Of a stretch of DNA of 64,000 nt, positions 59,695 to 64,000 are shown piece by piece. The translations under genes and the position numbers were made by a program. This DNA comes from Rhabditoides inermis (taxonomy: Eukaryota; Nematoda; Chromadorea; Rhabditida; Rhabditidae), in assembly GCA_963966185.1 (NCBI GenBank), contig CAWZYM010000316.1, positions 1 through 64,000 on the forward strand, in the 5' to 3' direction. Position 1 is the first letter of the stretch; every line of letters begins with the position of its first letter. The notes beneath the pieces were generated by a model, which was not told the origin of the DNA, searched no databases, and saw only the letters and a program-made list of their open reading frames with translations.

Positions 59695-62600
59695 ACAAAG
59701 TGAAAGATGTGGCGGTAGTGTTTGTTCTCGTCGATCTTCAGCTCACTGTGCAGATCCCACGACGACCTGAAAATAGATAAATCAATAATCGATACCAGAT
59801 CGATAAATCAATACTCACTCCTTCTCGACAAGGTGCAATGCGTCGTGCTCGTTCGTCACGAATCCACTCCGCGCCCACACACCAGTCTTCTGAAATCAGA
59901 AGGAGTACGGTAAGTACAGCAACCGACCCATACAGTAATCATCAAAACGAGTCTAGTTCACGTCTACAGTATCCCGAATCACGCCTACAGTACCCACCAG
60001 CGCCTTCCTGTCGAGATCGGGGCAGGAGAAGGGAATGTGAATGTGGAGACGGCCATGGCGGGTCGACATCTGCTCCACTACAGTGTTCAGAGAAAGCACA
60101 CTCTCGAGCAGCTGAAACTACCGTAGTCAGAGTCACAATACCGTATACAAATCCATCTACACCAAGAAAAAAGTTTCAACCTTTACTCCCACGATTACCA
60201 ACCACCTCTACCGTAGTCAGCTTTAAGAATTCAGTACAGTACCCCAGCCACCGTACCTGTTCCGTGTTGACGCAGTCGAGAGGACGCACAAAGTGGATGT
60301 GAGTGGTGTGCGTGTGGAAGCGAGAGAGCGCGGGGCGAAGAGAGTAGAGCAGAGACTGCGGGCTGAAACCAGAAAGTTTTTTTTTAACCGAGTGAACCAA
60401 CACGGCTCAGACTGGAAATTGGTGAGCAAGTGTACAATCGCTAAAGAAATCACCACATTCACTATATTTTAGAAACATATATTCATTAGACTAACACAAT
60501 AAAAAAAACGTACCCCGGCACAGTTTCCGATTGAAGTTTCACGGTGAGTGTGTGAATAGACAGAGAGTGGCTGAAACAAAATAATAATAGATACTACCGT
60601 AATCAGATCAAAGTAATTATAAATTACCGTACCCTGTCCAAGACTGGCAGATCTTGTAGTCGGTATCGAAGTCGCCGGTCCATCGAGACGCCAGCAATTC
60701 CAGGTGGTGCGCACGGAAACCCTGAAACTACCGCAATCACTGATAGTTGACGATAACGCCTCAAACGTTAGATGAATTCGCTAGTGCACTTATTGAATTC
60801 TGATTGTATTCTTACAGCGTACGTATGTACCTCTAGGAGCGCCTTGAAGACGCTCTGGTAGACGGCGACGCTGTTGGCTCCATAGATGCGCAGATGACGA
60901 CACGAAGGACCGGCGAGGAGGCGAGACTGAACGGGGTACGGTAGGTGTATGCGATAATCGAAAATGTAACCTTGCTATAGTCGCCGCCTGGTGGATAGTT
61001 TATGTTATTGCCAGCCGGGCGGGTCAGATGGCGACACTCAGTTTCGAGCGAGAGAGGCCAGACTGCGCGGGCAAATGGTAGAGTGTAGCGCGGACTCTTT
61101 GATTCGCATGCCGGCTTCTTTGATCAATATTAACGTTTGAAAGCGCGCGCTTGAGTCTCTTCACGGTAGATCGAATGCGACTAGAGGGTAGATCGATTTT
61201 CTACCGTAATCTGGCGATCTCCCAGAATATTATTATATACTTTAAGTAAAACAGTAATCTAATCTGCACCTCGACACTCTCAATCGCCTCGTAGATGTGT
61301 GAGTCCCGGTCCAAGCCGTATCCCATCACTCCCTTGATCTCGCGAGCATGCGTTTCCAACAGCTGAAATCAAGCGATAAACAAATAAACGATAAATTAAT
61401 AACTACCTCGATCCGTGCGTCGCGGCTGAGAGAGCAGAGGGCGAGCGAAGAGCAGTTGATGTATTCCTGAATCCCATCCATATTGAACAATTGAACGTCT
61501 ACATTTGATTCTAACAGTTACAGATGTCTCTTTGGATACGAAAAATCTTCAAATCGTTCTCCTGGCAAGATCATCTCTTGTGATCTTTCCAGAAGAGATC
61601 AAGCATGTGCTGTCACCTTGATGTTGTCGTTGCGAGAGATGGATATGATAGGGTCGAGGAGGTGCGGAGGGTGAACGTCCAGCGAGAGCAGGCCTGCAAC
61701 CTAACCAACGTCTTCAAACATCTTTTTCAAACACTGTCGAAAAAGGCAACCTGGAAAATTCACCGAAGAAAGTTCATCGCGATGAATTTTAAAATTCATC
61801 AGATTACGTTAAGAATATAGTGGGGCCGAAAATGAGTTCCACTCTTTTCACGAGAGACATTAGTGTGGTTAGAGAAGAATCAAAATCCATTGGATGATGT
61901 TTTCAATTTGACAAAATTTGCGGAGGCAGTTAGGGTCGAACCCACGGACTACTGCTTGCTAAGTGAGAGCGTTACCACTGCGCCACTCGCTCATGTGAGA
62001 CAAACCGCGAAATAGAGATATCAACGCCAAAAAATTCTGCAGTCTGCATCCCCCTTGTCATACGGTGCCAATTAGAGCACGATAATTTTTTGCTCGGAAA
62101 ATGCTGAGCGCTCAATATATGATGATGATGAGAAAGGTGCGCGTTGATCACCGTTATCTGTCTATTCACCTCCATGACGTATATTCTTGCTCTACTCCGC
62201 CACTTCGTTCAGTATCTTCTCCGTCGTCGCATGAGCTACTTCAATCTCGCTCTCACCCGCCACGACTTGATCTACCGCGTCCACCCCTCCGACACCCCTC
62301 CACCTGTACCTCTTGACCTCGTCTTCATCGACTACAAGAAGGCGTACGACAATATGGCATTCGAGGACACGTGGAACTCTATGCGTGTAAATGAAGTGAA
62401 ACCGGCGTGAATCTGACTACTGCAGATGGTCTACACCACTGGACGAACGAAGCAGCTGGTCCGAGAATCCACAGCTGGCATCTCTGTTGGAAAAGGAGCT
62501 TGGCAAGGTTGTCCCTGCTCTTCCTTCATCTTCAACAGCGTTCTCGCTGACTGAAGTCTACAGAAGAGTATCTGGATATGGATCTGGATATACTAATCTT

Positions 62601-63837
62601 ATATTTGATAAATAGATATATCTCTCTGGATATGAAGTAGATATATCTCCCTGGATACCTCCATATCCATATCCAGATACGCGTTTTACCCGGACCCCTT
62701 CGCGATGAATTTCCAAGTTGCTTGTCAAACAAACAGGACACGCAAAAGATTAACTGCTAAAGATTCACTACTAACAAGTAAGTTTCCATTCTCTCTCGCT
62801 GTGTCAATGCGAACATCGCGACTCTCGACAGACAATCAATGCGGCAACAATTAGTGCACAGCTAGATCGCACACAGCACTTTCTCCCGGGGTCAATCACC
62901 CGCAGTGCGAAACATGGCCGGCGGCAAAACAACCACTTGCGAGATACTATCTAGGGCAACCCGGATGCAATTCCACGGGAATAAGCAGGATATTGAGGCA
63001 GTTCATGTGGTAAAGGGGATCAAACAGTGCACACCCCAGCCTACTCACACTTCTTGGCGGCGAGTGGGGCGAGAGGTAGGAGACAGTCATCACGGATGGA
63101 GGGAGAGGCGCGGACTGTCAGTGCAGACGGCACCGCGTGGCGAGCGATCAGAGGCAGCTGAACTAGTGTCATCTTATCACAGAGTAATCAGTGAGGCAGT
63201 GAGGCAGAAGGTTAGGAACAGTAATGACGACACAATTGAATCAGTAATCGATTCCCACCATATTTTGGACAGCCTCGGCGTCCGGGTATACCACTCCATT
63301 GATAGAATAGATCTCCTGATACTGACTGATTACAGAAGTCGATGAAATAATCAATACCTGCGCCGGCTCCTGCGCGCTCGAAGCAAAGTAGGGATCGGGC
63401 AGGTGGGTCGAGTCGGCCTATAAAAGATTATGGATTGATTTATCGATCGATCGCAATTCACAACGCACCGGCGCGCCGTAAACAATCTCGATTGTCTTGT
63501 ACTTGCGGCGCAGATGGCGCTTCACAGCACCGTAGAACTGCTTGGAAACGAGCTGTAAATAAGTAAATGAAAATAAACAAGTAACCGCAAGCTAGCGATG
63601 AAACAAAAATACCACGCACCGCGAATTTGAGAAAGTGCACGTGATGTTGGTAGGACGGTCCGTCGCTCTGCTGCACAATCTTGTCGAACAGATCCGGCAG
63701 AAGCGTGCTGCCCGGCACCAGCTGATCAAATCAATAAATCAATGATACCGAAAAGCAATCGATACCTCGGACAAGGGGGAGGACAGGAGGCACATTCGCT
63801 TGGCAGGGTGCGGCGTGCAGCGAGCACTGGCTGACAT
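59695..63837 (-). CDS. F-box-like protein, unknown substrate
   Basis: About fourteen exons on the minus strand from ATG 63837 (MSASARCTPHPAKR; the first exon is near the window edge, so upstream exons may exist) to TAG 59695. Residues about 24-80 resemble an F-box: LLPDLFDKIVQQS ... FLKFALVSKQFYGAVKRHLR. The remainder includes EIYSINGVVYPDAEAVQNM, VAGLLSLDVHPPHLLDPIIS, GVMGYGLDRDSHIYEAIES, GFRAHHLELLASRWTGDF, RFHTHTTHIHFVRPLDC and a C-terminus HYRHIFHFVQV. I cannot assign these, but they look like a nematode-specific F-box-associated region. By family it would be an SCF substrate receptor. The intron between about 61698 and 63242 is enlarged by retroelement fragments and a SINE. Short introns again contain TACCGTA words. 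Confidence 0.65.
61880..62109 (-). mobile_element. tRNA-like SINE, copy 3
   Basis: On the minus strand it reads CAGCATTTTCCGAGCAAAAA, AATTATCGTGCTCTAATTGG, GTATGACAAG. It then has a tRNA-like part with TGGCGCAGTGGTAACGC, ACTTAGCAAGC (AGC) and B-box GGGTTCGACC, and then a CCGCAAATTTTGTCAAATTG tail. It has the best-preserved boxes of the three copies. It lies in a large intron of the F-box-like gene, same strand as the gene. Confidence 0.75.
62290..62560 (+). pseudogene. reverse-transcriptase fragment (RTE-like palm)
   Basis: It encodes LDLVFIDYKKAYDNMAFEDTW (motif A; one frame) followed, after a stop, by MVYTTGRTKQLVREST, GISVGKGAWQGCP and SSFIFNSVLAD in another frame. The order matches motifs A and B of RTE-like non-LTR reverse transcriptases. 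Stops and frame changes show it is dead. It is intronic in the F-box-like gene, opposite strand. Confidence 0.7.
62561..62700. repeat. GGATAT minisatellite-like tract with inverted halves
   Basis: It holds repeats of ATCTGGATATGGATCTGGAT and GATATATCTCCCTGGATACC, with the inverse CCATATCCATATCCAGATAC at 62662-62680. The tract sits just downstream of the dead reverse transcriptase and may be its 3' end. Confidence 0.5.
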
Positions 63838-63841
63838 GACC

Positions 63842-63849
<8 letters not shown>

Positions 63850-63881
<32 letters not shown>

Positions 63882-63929
63882 CAAGAGGCGGGCTATCATC
63901 AGTTTCCCGCGCAATCCACCCTCCCGCCC

Positions 63930-63964
<35 letters not shown>

Positions 63965-63985
63965 ACTCTCTCTCTTTCTCTGAGT
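63850..63985. repeat. paired GA and CT microsatellites (inverted)
   Basis: (GA)n at 63850-63880 and (CT)n at 63930-63985 are separated by about 50 bp, so they can form a hairpin. They lie just upstream of the first called exon of the F-box-like gene, at the window edge. Confidence 0.8.
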
Positions 63986-64000
63986 GAGTGATAGACATTT

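Overview
The window reads as nuclear DNA of a nematode. Nearly every gene is split into many short exons by GT-AG introns of roughly 36-60 bp. It carries families that are expanded in roundworms: an srx-type serpentine chemoreceptor, TTBK/casein-kinase-1-like kinases, a PP1 phosphatase with a Pro/Ala-rich tail, and BTB-BACK-kelch and F-box-like adaptors. I cannot name the genus from sequence alone. Gene models were built by hand from reading frame, splice sites and intron phase. Where all exon phases close and the length is given exactly, I consider the model reliable apart from its first exon.

Layout, left to right. 0.9-3.0 kb: two very small single-pass membrane protein genes (+). 4.6-8.9 kb: a complete 11-exon chemoreceptor (+) whose last intron carries a reversed LINE fragment. 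10.5-12.6 kb: a small Ras-association-like protein (-), beside a very long GGGAGA microsatellite. 15.3-16.3 kb: a RING-like zinc protein (+). 17.2-19.5 kb: a putative secreted precursor (+) with repeated P-x-L-C-D-Y modules between basic cleavage-like sites; this is the most novel gene here. 20.0-24.2 kb: a long protein (-) with an F-box-like N-terminus and a SUMO-fold C-terminus ending in Gly-Gly-Val. 24.4-27.8 kb: BTB-kelch gene A (-). 28.2-34.4 kb: repeats, including a 180-bp satellite with a 720-bp higher-order period and retrotransposon debris. 34.6-35.3 kb: a dead BTB copy cut by a tRNA-like element. 35.9-41.0 kb: one gene (+) encoding two consecutive TTBK-like kinase domains. 41.3-46.7 kb: BTB-kelch gene B (+), with nested transposons in a late intron. 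48.5-52.5 kb: BTB-kelch gene C (-). 52.9-56.2 kb: a coiled-coil/zinc-motif protein (+). 56.7-58.3 kb: a PP1-type phosphatase (-). 58.7-59.2 kb: an 84-aa membrane protein (-) hosting a tRNA-Lys gene in an intron. 59.7-63.8 kb: an F-box-like protein (-) with retroelement debris in a large intron.

Functionally, the window is rich in predicted ubiquitin-ligase adaptors (three BTB-kelch, two F-box-like, one RING-like, one SUMO-fold tail). It also holds a kinase/phosphatase pair from families that in Caenorhabditis are typical of sperm. The genes lie on both strands, so there is no evidence of one operon. Any shared role is inference.
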